Shown piece by piece: positions 17,541 through 25,991 of a stretch of 64,000 nt of DNA. A program made the position numbers and the translations under genes. Position 1 is the first letter of the stretch, and each line of letters opens with the position of its first letter. The notes below the pieces were generated by a model. It did not search any database and was not told where the DNA came from. It saw nothing but the letters and a program-made list of their open reading frames with translations. This DNA is from Promethearchaeota archaeon (GTDB taxonomy: Archaea; Asgardarchaeota; Lokiarchaeia; Sigyniarchaeales; SOKP01). Where the stretch lies: the NCBI GenBank assembly GCA_019057795.1, contig JAHLWS010000024.1, positions 33,497-97,496 of the forward strand, in the 5' to 3' direction.

Positions 17541-18446
17541 TCAATCAATGTCTAGGGAGAAAAATTTAATTGCATTTTCTACTGTTCTTTCACTAACGAT
17601 ACTTTGGGGTACATTATGAGAAAAAGCAAGAGCAGCAATTGAATATTTAACATTTAACGGTACATTCACGGGTCCTCGTAAATACGGATGTTGGTAATAA
17701 CTATCCGTTTCCGTAATTAGAGAATTTAATGGAGTATTTTTTGTAACTCTCCGCCATTTATTAATACTATATGCCGAACTAGGAACGGAAAGTATATAAC
17801 CTTGCTTGGGTAAAGAAATTCCATACTCCTGTGGCCCAGAAAAGCAGTGCCACATAGCTTTTTTTGGATTAACATTAAACTCCTTAATAATATTAAGAAT
17901 TTCTTTTGTAGCTCCATCTCTTTTATTAAAGCGGTGTTTAGGGTTACCTCTATCAAACTCGTGTTCAGTAGCGTTTCTAACGTGAAGAACATAAGGTTTA
18001 TTATAACTAATAGTCAGTTCAAAAATTTTCTTTAGTTCGGTAACCTGTTTATTTCTCTTTTCAAGAGTCTTAGCATGATGAAAATCTAAACCAATTTCTC
18101 CAATTGCCAAATAATTCTCTTGGTTTCCTTCAATATAATCAACCCATTTTTTCCATTCTCTTTCGTATTGGAATTTAGGAGTATACGTAACGGTTTGAGG
18201 TGCCCAACCACACGTAAAACCCATTCTTTCTTTTCCTATAATAAATTTTAAAATTAAATCAAGAGTACTGTTATCGATCGAGCTCGTTATTATGTAAGCA
18301 CCACCGTTTTTAAAAAAGTCCTGATATTGTTGCTCATCAGAAGGTAACCGATCGTTTCTTTTAGGACGAGGAAATGGGAGGTGACAATGGGTATCTATGA
18401 ACTTAAGATTTTCTTCTGGTTCTGGGATATCGATTTTCTTAGGCAT
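17541..18446 (-). CDS. TatD-family metal-dependent hydrolase
   Basis: 301 residues of the amidohydrolase/TatD fold. Metal ligands are in the expected order: FIDTHCHLPF (HxH), GEIGLDFHHA (the bridging Glu), HVRNATEH, HCFSG and TETDSYY. TatD proteins are Mg-dependent 3'-5' DNases/RNases involved in DNA repair or tRNA trimming. Length is somewhat above the usual 260, with an insertion between the HxH motif and the Glu. It stands alone, divergent from the ICMT-like gene. Confidence 0.85.
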   Translation of the reverse strand: MPKKIDIPEPEENLKFIDTHCHLPFPRPKRNDRLPSDEQQYQDFFKNGGAYIITSSIDNSTLDLILKFIIGKERMGFTCGWAPQTVTYTPKFQYEREWKKWVDYIEGNQENYLAIGEIGLDFHHAKTLEKRNKQVTELKKIFELTISYNKPYVLHVRNATEHEFDRGNPKHRFNKRDGATKEILNIIKEFNVNPKKAMWHCFSGPQEYGISLPKQGYILSVPSSAYSINKWRRVTKNTPLNSLITETDSYYQHPYLRGPVNVPLNVKYSIAALAFSHNVPQSIVSERTVENAIKFFSLDID

Positions 18447-18511
18447 GTTTAATCAATACTATATTATAGAAAGTCTTTTGTGAGAAAATTGTTTTAACAA
18501 TTTAATCTTTG

Positions 18512-18546
18512 TTTTAACACCAATAAAGATGCTTTAATTAAATTTT
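18512..18546. repeat. 35-bp direct repeat, left copy
   Basis: This sequence matches 19763-19797 at 34 of 35 positions in the same orientation. The two copies flank the ICMT-like gene and the four-helix membrane gene. The core reads AACACCAATAAAGATGCTTT. It could be a shared promoter/operator, or a duplication left by insertion of the two-gene block. Confidence 0.75.
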
Positions 18547-18675
18547 AATTAAAGATTCATAATTATGTATAATAATTTAATACATTGGAATGGATATTCA
18601 TATTATTATAATTATAAATATTTTCAATAATTTTTACATCTAAATAATATTCAGTAATAATAGAGGCATAAAAAT

Positions 18676-19284
18676 TTGGATCTATTCTCAATCATAAATT
18701 TTATTTCATTACTATGCACCTTTTTTGTTATGGGCTATTTTTACACCCTCAGTATCCAACCCATAAAGCGTTCAGAAAAATATGGTGACAAAGCATGGAA
18801 AGATTGTAAAAAGTTCCGCTCAATTGGAGGATTAGCTGAATTTATTTCAATTGCAAATTTAATCCTTTGGATTTGGTTTCCTCTTCCCGTTGTAAATGAG
18901 TGGATCATCAGTTCAAATATCTGGATTGGGATAATCATAGGGATCTGTATATTGATACCAGGTATATATCTTCTGATAAGGGGGATGAAGGATGCTGGGA
19001 CTGAAACTCTAACTCCTTCTAAAGAAACAAAAATGTATAGTGGAATTTATAACTATATAAGACATCCTCAAACTCTTGGAGAGTTTCCTATGTTCATTGC
19101 TATGAGTTTTATGTTTAATTCATGGTTTTTAGTAATCCTTTCCTCATTGTTCATCATAATTTATACTCCCATAATGATTCACTATGAAGAAATAGATCTT
19201 GTTAAACGATTCGGTGAAAAATATACGGAATATCAGAAAAGAACGGGAGCATTATTTCCGAAATTAAAAAGGCATCAAAATTAA
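18676..19284 (+). CDS. Isoprenylcysteine carboxyl methyltransferase (ICMT)/PEMT-like membrane methyltransferase
   Basis: 202 residues starting at TTG 18676, with about five hydrophobic helices. The ICMT signature is in the C-terminal half: GIYNYIRHPQTLGE, then a hydrophobic stretch and HYEEIDLVKRFGEKYTEY. These residues bind S-adenosylmethionine at the membrane face. Family members methylate prenylated cysteines, phospholipids or other small hydrophobic substrates, and no partner here tells which. It sits between two near-identical 35-bp repeats, together with the next gene. Confidence 0.8.
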   Translation: MDLFSIINFISLLCTFFVMGYFYTLSIQPIKRSEKYGDKAWKDCKKFRSIGGLAEFISIANLILWIWFPLPVVNEWIISSNIWIGIIIGICILIPGIYLLIRGMKDAGTETLTPSKETKMYSGIYNYIRHPQTLGEFPMFIAMSFMFNSWFLVILSSLFIIIYTPIMIHYEEIDLVKRFGEKYTEYQKRTGALFPKLKRHQN

Positions 19285-19305
19285 AATAAATAATAACAAA
19301 ATAAT

Positions 19306-19740
19306 GTGAATATATCTATGGAACAGCCCAAAAAAACCTATAAAATTAAAGAAAATAAGTGTTTATATGTAGCATCAATTTTAATGCTACTCTACTCCTT
19401 ACTAGAAATTGCAGATAGCATTGCGATTATCCTAATTGCATTTAATATCATTCCAAATCTTTATTTAGAATGGGGTATCCCTATAATACAACAACTTATG
19501 GAAACCCAACCTTTTTCTCTCGCACCCCTTTTCTGGGCTTTTACGATAATGAGAACTGTTTCTGCAATTGGGCTTATGAAAAATTTATTATGGGGATTTT
19601 GGATTGGAATTGCTAGTTTACTCATTACCATGATCCTTTCCATGTTATTTCTACCTATTGGTGCTTTTGAACTTCTTGGGTGTGCTATAATCTTCATTTT
19701 ATTAGTTATGGGATATTGTAAAGATAGACCAATAATATAA
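19306..19740 (+). CDS. Four-helix membrane protein, unknown function
   Basis: 144 residues with four hydrophobic stretches (about residues 21-47, 71-90, 97-113 and 120-140) and short connecting loops. No catalytic motif or named family is recognised. It starts 21 bases after the ICMT-like gene and is likely cotranscribed. GTG 19306 may be part of the ribosome site, with ATG 19318 the real start. It lies inside the block bounded by the 35-bp repeats. Confidence 0.65.
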   Translation: MNISMEQPKKTYKIKENKCLYVASILMLLYSLLEIADSIAIILIAFNIIPNLYLEWGIPIIQQLMETQPFSLAPLFWAFTIMRTVSAIGLMKNLLWGFWIGIASLLITMILSMLFLPIGAFELLGCAIIFILLVMGYCKDRPII

Positions 19741-19762
19741 ACCAAAAAGGTCAATTCTCAAA

Positions 19763-19797
19763 TTTTAACACCAATTAAGATGCTTTAATTAAATTTT
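19763..19797. repeat. 35-bp direct repeat, right copy
   Basis: Second copy of the 35-bp element at 18512-18546, differing at one base. It lies 30 bases upstream of the coiled-coil gene at 19827, in a promoter-like position. The left copy lies about 130 bases upstream of the ICMT-like gene. Confidence 0.75.
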
Positions 19798-19826
19798 TAA
19801 ACAACCCATTTTATTTAGATGATATA

Positions 19827-20240
19827 ATGATCGAAGAATTAAAATCTAAACTTAAAGAATTAGAACTTAAAAAAAACGAACTTCAACCAAAAATTGACGA
19901 GATAGGAGCAAAAAGGGCTGAAGAACTTCAAGAAGTTAACAAAAAATTCGACCACATGGTTGCAGATGTCAATATAGAAGTTCAAGACTTTAAAAATAAA
20001 ATTATGAACGATATAATCGATTTATTTTCAAAGGTTGTGATGGACGAGTTTGACTCGAAAAGAAGTACAAGTGATTACATGGTTACAGATAACTTTAAAG
20101 ATTTTCGAGAAAGCGTTTTAGAACTCGAAATGTTTCCTAAGGAACTAATTGAGAGATTGGATAAAGTGATTGATGGAGATCCAATTGAAAATATTGCGTA
20201 TGACATTGAAAAAATCGAAGCTAAATATAAAAATAATTAA
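19827..20240 (+). CDS. Coiled-coil protein, unknown function
   Basis: 137 residues. The first 60 form a continuous charged coiled coil (LKSKLKELELKKNELQPKID…), followed by a short helical domain. There is no signal sequence or membrane helix, so it is presumably cytoplasmic. A second coiled-coil gene reads toward it at 20692-21123. I do not recognise a family. Confidence 0.65.
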   Translation: MIEELKSKLKELELKKNELQPKIDEIGAKRAEELQEVNKKFDHMVADVNIEVQDFKNKIMNDIIDLFSKVVMDEFDSKRSTSDYMVTDNFKDFRESVLELEMFPKELIERLDKVIDGDPIENIAYDIEKIEAKYKNN

Positions 20241-20375
20241 ATAACTGAAATAAAAATTCCAACTTTCGATGATTTAGCAGATCAAGTTGAGCGATAATAT
20301 CTATATAATAGATCGTTAAATATGATAATGAGTCTGTAGATTGCATTATTAAAACAAATATTTAGGTTCTATTAG

Positions 20376-20519
20376 ATGGAAATATTTGAAGAGGAATTAG
20401 AGATTTATAACGCAAAAATGAGATTACTAAGCTGGTTATACGACGAGATAAAAATCCAATCTGAGATATCCAAGGATTTAATTAATGGAAAAGGGCAAAA
20501 ATTACCGCTTAACCTTTAA
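20376..20519 (+). CDS. Small acidic protein, 47 residues
   Basis: A short frame from ATG 20376 (MEIFEEELEIYNAKMRLLSW) to TAA 20519, in the 450-base gap between the two coiled-coil genes. Codon composition is coding-like and the product is predicted to be a single amphipathic helical protein. No homologue is recognised. An AGG sequence lies about 10 bases upstream. Confidence 0.4.
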   Translation: MEIFEEELEIYNAKMRLLSWLYDEIKIQSEISKDLINGKGQKLPLNL

Positions 20520-20691
20520 TTCAATCGAATTACTTAATTAGTTAACATATATTTAATGTATCTTCAATAATTCTCTTAATATAAGATATGTAATCCTCTG
20601 ATTTACCCATAAAATGTAAAAAAAGAATAAAAAACGGTTTAAAAAAATTACCAAAGAAAAAAAAATAAAAAAATAATAAATATAAAAAAAT

Positions 20692-21123
20692 TTAGTTGAC
20701 TTGTTCTTTTAATTGCTCAGCTTTTATTTGCTCAGCTTCTAATTTCTCTAATTGTTTCCTTATAGCTTTAATATCTGATTCGTACGATTTTATTTTGGTC
20801 TTCTTTTCTTTAAGAATATTATCCAGTTTTTTATTCAAAGCTTTTGATTTTCCCTTAACTAAATTTACATGTTTTTTCTTCAATGCTGCTACTTCAACAA
20901 TTAATTTTTTCATTTTCTTTGTCCATTCTTTGGATTTTTCCGTAGCTTCTTTTAAATCGACTTCTCCTACATCGAGCTTTGATTTGGTATCATTTATCTT
21001 ATCATCAAAATCGTCTTCAATTTCCTTTTCCGCAGAGGCTTCCTTTTTTGAAGCTTCTTCTTCGACCCTAGTAATCTCATCTTCTTTATCCGCTATTTGG
21101 CTCCTTAATTCTTGTTCTGACAT
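20692..21123 (-). CDS. Long coiled-coil protein, unknown function
   Basis: 143 residues, almost entirely heptad-like and lysine/glutamate-rich (from ELRSQIADKEDEITRVEEEA to LEKLEAEQIKAEQLKEQVN). It has no cysteines, no membrane segment and no catalytic motif. It is likely a dimeric structural or tethering protein. The plus-strand open frame at 20696-21250 is only its shadow. An A/T-dinucleotide tract lies just upstream of the start. Confidence 0.7.
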   Translation of the reverse strand: MSEQELRSQIADKEDEITRVEEEASKKEASAEKEIEDDFDDKINDTKSKLDVGEVDLKEATEKSKEWTKKMKKLIVEVAALKKKHVNLVKGKSKALNKKLDNILKEKKTKIKSYESDIKAIRKQLEKLEAEQIKAEQLKEQVN

Positions 21124-21159
21124 ATTAACATTTCCTAATTTTAATTTGTTTTTTCAATA

Positions 21160-21212
21160 TATTTTGATATATTTGATGATATATATATATATATATTTGA
21201 TATATATTGATT
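21160..21212. repeat. AT-dinucleotide low-complexity tract
   Basis: A run of TA/AT dinucleotides (about 20 bases near 21178-21197) is flanked on both sides by TTTGATATAT-type units. It lies just upstream of the start of the coiled-coil gene at 21123 and may form part of its promoter, or it may be a slippage-prone tract. Confidence 0.6.
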
Positions 21213-21292
21213 TACAAATCGGTCTCAACGTAAAAAATAAAAAGAAATAAAAGGATTTTTAAAAGTTTGTTGCTCTAAAATCCAGAATAAAA

Positions 21293-22312
21293 CTATTCTA
21301 ACGATTCTCCAAGAGCTAATCTGCATAAATCACTAAGAATATAATTTTTTAATCCCTTCCGCGCTACTTTAGCACCCATAGCTTCCTTACACAAAGAACA
21401 ATTATAAACACAACCTTCGACACCATGTTCTAACATGTCGTTTATATTATCGTTTTGAGCTTTGCGCATTAAAGATTTTTTACCAAGAGTAGCGAATATT
21501 GCTGCACAGCACATAGCATTCTCGCGATCGTACTTTCTTGCGACCCTTTCAACACCTATCAACTCACAGATTTTATCTACCCACTCATCCGAGTCTGGAA
21601 TAAATCTATTTGAACAGGATCTTTGATAAGCAATTTTCATGTTAAGTTTATTAACATCAGATTCGTGCTCTTTTAAATATTTATAGAGATATTCGTAAAC
21701 GTGAATAGGTTTAAAACCGGGTGGAAGTTCTATATTATTCCGAGGACAAAAAGAAGCGTAGAATCCATAGCATTCGTCGTGATAACAAATCATTTCTTTA
21801 ATACCTTGATTCTTAATATTTTCTAAAATTATTGGAGCTCTCTTCTTAATTACAGAGTCTCTTGCGTAATGATGATATAGTAAATTACAAAAGAAATCAA
21901 GGCCGCTAACATATTGTAAATTTTCAAACAATTGCCCTTCCATATTTTTTGCGTTTATTTTACCTAATCCACATTTATTTAACACGGGTTTATCCGGATC
22001 AATTTCTTTAAATCTTACTTGATCGTGTGGAGCAAATCTATTTATCGTATTTTCTAGTATACTTGGATTAATATTTAACGAATTATACTTCTCCTGTAAT
22101 TCTGTTATTAAATCGAAAGGATGAGACTCGTAAGGACAATATTCGTCGCAGGCAAAGCAAGTTACACACTCAGTTAATACTCGAGACTCCTCTCCATTAA
22201 TCAATTTATTTTTTTCTGCTCGTGCTTCCTCAATGTCCTTAAATTCAATCCATTGACATCGAGTCAAACAATCAACTTTCACACAATCTGCACAATGTGA
22301 ACTATCAAACAT
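21293..22312 (-). CDS. Iron-sulfur protein with degenerate CCG domain (HdrD-like), copy 1
   Basis: 339 residues from ATG 22312. The frame is open further upstream, but this start is chosen because the next residues (MFDSSHCADC) match the start of the paralogue at 25902. Two N-terminal [4Fe-4S] cysteine sets (CADC…CLTRC and CVTCFACDEYCP) precede a CCG-like half with HDECYG, AYQRSCSNRF and MCCAA in place of the usual CCG. It is probably an electron carrier for a neighbouring redox enzyme. The paralogue next to the dehydratase trio suggests which one. Confidence 0.8.
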   Translation of the reverse strand: MFDSSHCADCVKVDCLTRCQWIEFKDIEEARAEKNKLINGEESRVLTECVTCFACDEYCPYESHPFDLITELQEKYNSLNINPSILENTINRFAPHDQVRFKEIDPDKPVLNKCGLGKINAKNMEGQLFENLQYVSGLDFFCNLLYHHYARDSVIKKRAPIILENIKNQGIKEMICYHDECYGFYASFCPRNNIELPPGFKPIHVYEYLYKYLKEHESDVNKLNMKIAYQRSCSNRFIPDSDEWVDKICELIGVERVARKYDRENAMCCAAIFATLGKKSLMRKAQNDNINDMLEHGVEGCVYNCSLCKEAMGAKVARKGLKNYILSDLCRLALGESLE

Positions 22313-22406
22313 TATTTTACACTCATTTACGATATGAATTTTATATGAATTATTATTTAAAATGGAATTTAAGTAATATAAATAAGTTTCCTTAAAATTT
22401 GTTATG

Positions 22407-22922
22407 TTAAATTTTAAGAGTAAATTCCCACGCACAATAGTAATTCTCCGGATGACTATCGGGAGGACAGCATATACATTTTGTTTCGATTCTAGGGTCG
22501 ATAGTTTTTGCGAAATCGCCGTATTCAATAACACCTACAGGTTTGCAAGGAAAATCGGGAAGGTCTCTACTTTTTCTAGCGAATTGAACTCGACAATTGT
22601 TCATACGGAATACGCAACGATTTTCAGAAACCTCCAAAATTTCTTGTACATTAATGTTTGCATACACTCTGAACTTTAAAGCTTTAATTAATGCGGGAAT
22701 ACCTCCATTTTTGGGAATATTAAAACTTTTCATGATGCGTTTTGCTTCTATTACAGTAAATCTTTTCCATTGTTCCACATCAAGTTCTATGGCCCTCTCT
22801 AGCCCATATTCTCTCTCCGCAACTTGAAACCAAGTTCCATCGATAGCTAACCAGTTTTTGCTTAGATCCTCAATATAATTAATTAATTCTTCTTTAGTAA
22901 GCTTTTCTAAATCTTCTCTCAT
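22407..22922 (-). CDS. Cysteine-rich protein, DUF6125-like
   Basis: 171 residues. The N-terminal half is helical (LTKEELINYIEDLSKNWLAI). The C-terminal half carries conserved-looking motifs MNNCRVQFARK, LPDFPCKPVG, DPRIETKCICCPPDSHPE and YCAWEF. This pattern corresponds, from memory, to DUF6125, a family of unknown function that may bind a metal or iron-sulfur centre through these cysteines. It lies between the GH2 gene and an iron-sulfur gene on the same strand. Confidence 0.6.
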   Translation of the reverse strand: MREDLEKLTKEELINYIEDLSKNWLAIDGTWFQVAEREYGLERAIELDVEQWKRFTVIEAKRIMKSFNIPKNGGIPALIKALKFRVYANINVQEILEVSENRCVFRMNNCRVQFARKSRDLPDFPCKPVGVIEYGDFAKTIDPRIETKCICCPPDSHPENYYCAWEFTLKI

Positions 22923-22956
22923 TTTCTAATCATACCAATTTAATTTTGTTTTTGTA

Positions 22957-24777
22957 TTACCTTTCTATCTCCCTATCTTCTCTACGGGATTGTTTAAATA
23001 TTTCTCGAGATTCTTCAATGGTTTGGGCTCGAATTCTTAAAGAATTAATATCCTCTATGGGAGAATCTTCCTTTTTATTCCAAACTCTGCGCAATAAATG
23101 TGCTGCCATTTTAGGCCTTCTATCTCGAGTAAAAACGCCTTTATAATTCATCGATCCCATTCGAGTTATTCCTTGAGAAGTTTTAAAGTCGCACATATTC
23201 CATACATGCTCACCTATTACATAAGGTTTACTCCGACACACTTCAATATATTTTTTTATGAATTTAGTTTGGTATTCTTCGCTAAACATTTCGGGCGGTT
23301 GAGAATGCCATCCAGGAATTGTGTCTGCTCCAAATTCACTAAGAATAATTGGTTTACGATGTTTTTCATATAGTTTATCCATTTCTTTTGAAAGAAGTTC
23401 GCTAGCTTCATCTAAATTTCCTGGTTGTAAATACCATCCATAATATCGATTGATACATAATACATCACAGAATTTGAAAGCTTTTTCTTTAACACCCATC
23501 ATATTTACTACAGTTATGGGTCGAGTACTATCTAATTCTTTTGTCCTGTCGTATAAAGTTCTAAAGAATTCCCCAGATTTCAAGCTGTTATACGGTTCGT
23601 TTGCCAAGCTCCACATTATAACGCTTGGATGGTTTTTATCTCTCTTTATCAATTCTTCAATGTATTGATTGCATAATTCTAGTTGTCTATCAATTACATC
23701 TTTAGTAAATGTAAGACCTACAGCAGGAATTTCGTCAATGACCAAAAAACCAAGACGATCTGCTAAATCCATCATTTGTTCTGAGTACGGATAATGCGAA
23801 GTTCGAAAAGAGTTAGCTCCGATCCAATTCATCAAAGAATAGTCTTTGATTATAATTGCAGGAACATATCCCCTCCCTGTAATAGGGAAATCCTCGTGGC
23901 GTCCAAATCCTGTCAGATAAATGGGCTTACCATTTAATAGCAACTTATCTCCTTTCACTTCTATAGTCCGAATTCCTACTTTTAGCGAATAAGAATCGAT
24001 TATAGAATCCTCTTTTACGATGTCAACTGTTAGAGAGTATAAATTAGGTGTTTCTGTATTCCAAAATTTTGCTTTTTTTACTTCTAATGTCATTTTTTGA
24101 ATATTTTGCTCAATTTTTGAGGTATTAGTTAATTCTGATCCAAATCCTTTTAGAGAGAGATTCACATAGACATCATTTAAGTTGACAGTTTCTATTGTAA
24201 CATCTAAAATTCCCGTGGTATCTTTTATAGATGTTCTGACAGTTATATCTTTTAATCCTTCTTTAGGAATAGCATATAGTAATACTGGTCTATGAATTCC
24301 GCAGAATGGATAAAAATCAAAGTTAGTTTTAGGATAGTTCATTGGACGCCCACTGGGTGGTACGTGATTATCTGATAATCTCCCGTCTACTCTAACTACA
24401 AGAAGATTGTCTTCCGGCTCGATCTTGTTAGATATATCGTATTCAAATGGTAGATGCCCCCCTTCGTGATGACCTACCATCTCTCCATTTAACCACACAT
24501 CAGATAGATAATTAACCGAACCAAATCTAATTATGATTTTTTTATTATCCCAATCCCAGGGTTTCATAAAACTACATTGATACCACGCAGGTCCTAAATT
24601 ATCGCGACCCTCCGCAAATTGATCGTTCCAGCTCGCAGGTACTGCTATTGGGCGGTTATTATTAAAACCATTCTTCCAATTCTCATCCAAGCCTTTATTG
24701 TTTGTGTCAAAACGAAAATCCCAAAAGCTAGACAATTCGATAAACTGACGATGCTTGTTTCTTTGTGGATAGAGCAT
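22957..24777 (-). CDS. Glycoside hydrolase family 2, probable beta-glucuronidase
   Basis: A 606-residue enzyme, close to the usual beta-glucuronidase length. Domain order is sugar-binding jelly roll (WYQCSF, DVWLNGEMVGHHEGGHLPFE), immunoglobulin-like domain, then TIM barrel. The acid/base Glu is E394 in WSLANEP and the nucleophile is E481 in LSEFGADTIPG; the SE(F/Y)GADT form favours beta-glucuronidase over beta-galactosidase. No signal peptide is seen, so it acts in the cytoplasm on imported glucuronides. GPH-type transporters are at 48473 and 58685. Confidence 0.88.
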   Translation of the reverse strand: MLYPQRNKHRQFIELSSFWDFRFDTNNKGLDENWKNGFNNNRPIAVPASWNDQFAEGRDNLGPAWYQCSFMKPWDWDNKKIIIRFGSVNYLSDVWLNGEMVGHHEGGHLPFEYDISNKIEPEDNLLVVRVDGRLSDNHVPPSGRPMNYPKTNFDFYPFCGIHRPVLLYAIPKEGLKDITVRTSIKDTTGILDVTIETVNLNDVYVNLSLKGFGSELTNTSKIEQNIQKMTLEVKKAKFWNTETPNLYSLTVDIVKEDSIIDSYSLKVGIRTIEVKGDKLLLNGKPIYLTGFGRHEDFPITGRGYVPAIIIKDYSLMNWIGANSFRTSHYPYSEQMMDLADRLGFLVIDEIPAVGLTFTKDVIDRQLELCNQYIEELIKRDKNHPSVIMWSLANEPYNSLKSGEFFRTLYDRTKELDSTRPITVVNMMGVKEKAFKFCDVLCINRYYGWYLQPGNLDEASELLSKEMDKLYEKHRKPIILSEFGADTIPGWHSQPPEMFSEEYQTKFIKKYIEVCRSKPYVIGEHVWNMCDFKTSQGITRMGSMNYKGVFTRDRRPKMAAHLLRRVWNKKEDSPIEDINSLRIRAQTIEESREIFKQSRREDREIER

Positions 24778-24873
24778 TATAATTCCTCTAATAAGGCTTA
24801 ATCTATGTATTTTTAGTGCTAAAAATTATTAATATTATTTATAATAATTGAAAAAAAATAAAAGATTCCTTCT

Positions 24874-25902
24874 TTAATAATCCAGCTTCTCTCCTAGAGC
24901 AAGTCTTGCTAAATCACTGATAAAATATGCCTTCATCCCTTTACCAGTTACCTTCCTTTCTAGCGTCTCTAAACACATTGGACAATTGAATATGCAAACT
25001 TGAGCACCATGATCTACCATATCTTGAACATTATCATTTTGTGTTTTGCGAACTTCTTTTTTATGGCCTCTCATTCCGAAAGGTGCAGCACAACATAGAC
25101 CATTTTCCCTATCGTATTTCCTTGCAACTCGTTCTACTCCTATTAATTCACAAATTTTATCAAGAATTTTGTCAGTTTCAGGCACATATCGATTTGAGCA
25201 ATTTCGTTGATATGCTGCTTTTAAATTTAGTTTTTTTATCTCAGACTCGTGCTCTTTTAAATAATTATAGACATATTCGAATATATGAACTGGTTTGAAA
25301 GGTACTTCAAGGTTATTCCTTTGACAATAAGAGGTATACAAGCCATAACATTCATCATGCCAACAGATCACTTCAGTGTCTTTTAAAACACCTGTCTTTT
25401 TGAAGTTTTCAAGAATAATTGGGACACGTTCTTTGATTATGGAAGGTTTTGCAACGTGTTGGTACATCAATTGGCAAAAAAAATGTAATCCCCCAACAGA
25501 TTGTAGATTATCAAACATTGGTCCTTTCATTTCTTTAGCATTCGTTTTAGGAAAAGCACATTTATTTAAAATCGGTTTTTCAGGATCAATCGGACGTGGT
25601 ACAAATTCTCCTTTTGCTTTAAATGTAATAATCGAATTTTGAACTATCGCAGGTAATATATCTTGAGATTGGTATTTTTCTTGTAATTCATTTATTTTAT
25701 CAAAAGGATGTGAATTGTAAGGACAATACTCATCACAAGAAAAACAAAGCATACAATCTTTCAAGATTCTACAATCTTCATCTTCATTAATTAGTTTAGT
25801 GATTTCTTGCTTAGCAGCTTCAATACTATCAAAATCGATCCACTGACATTTCATCATACAGTCAACCGTTTTACATTCCGCGCAATGCGAATTATCAAAC
25901 AT
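24874..25902 (-). CDS. Iron-sulfur protein with degenerate CCG domain (HdrD-like), copy 2
   Basis: 342 residues. C7, C10, C15, C19 and C50, C53, C56, C60 form two [4Fe-4S] sets; the C-terminal half has WHDECYG, AYQRNCSNRY and LCCAAPFG, a CCG-like domain with glycine replaced. It is a close paralogue of 21293-22312. It directly follows the BcrB/HgdB-like genes on the same strand (90 bases downstream of 25992), so it may deliver low-potential electrons to that dehydratase or reductase system. The partner is inferred from position only. Confidence 0.8.
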   Translation of the reverse strand: MFDNSHCAECKTVDCMMKCQWIDFDSIEAAKQEITKLINEDEDCRILKDCMLCFSCDEYCPYNSHPFDKINELQEKYQSQDILPAIVQNSIITFKAKGEFVPRPIDPEKPILNKCAFPKTNAKEMKGPMFDNLQSVGGLHFFCQLMYQHVAKPSIIKERVPIILENFKKTGVLKDTEVICWHDECYGLYTSYCQRNNLEVPFKPVHIFEYVYNYLKEHESEIKKLNLKAAYQRNCSNRYVPETDKILDKICELIGVERVARKYDRENGLCCAAPFGMRGHKKEVRKTQNDNVQDMVDHGAQVCIFNCPMCLETLERKVTGKGMKAYFISDLARLALGEKLDY

Positions 25903-25991
25903 ATTTTTATACCTTTTTTATTTTTTGAATAATTATTATATATAGATTAGATTACGTTCTAGTAATTATTAATTTTAATATCTTTTTTTTT

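Noticed and set aside
20696..21250. Plus-strand open frame of 184 codons, serine/phenylalanine-rich
   Set aside because: Antisense of the coiled-coil gene at 20692-21123; its composition is the mirror of lysine/glutamate-rich codons.
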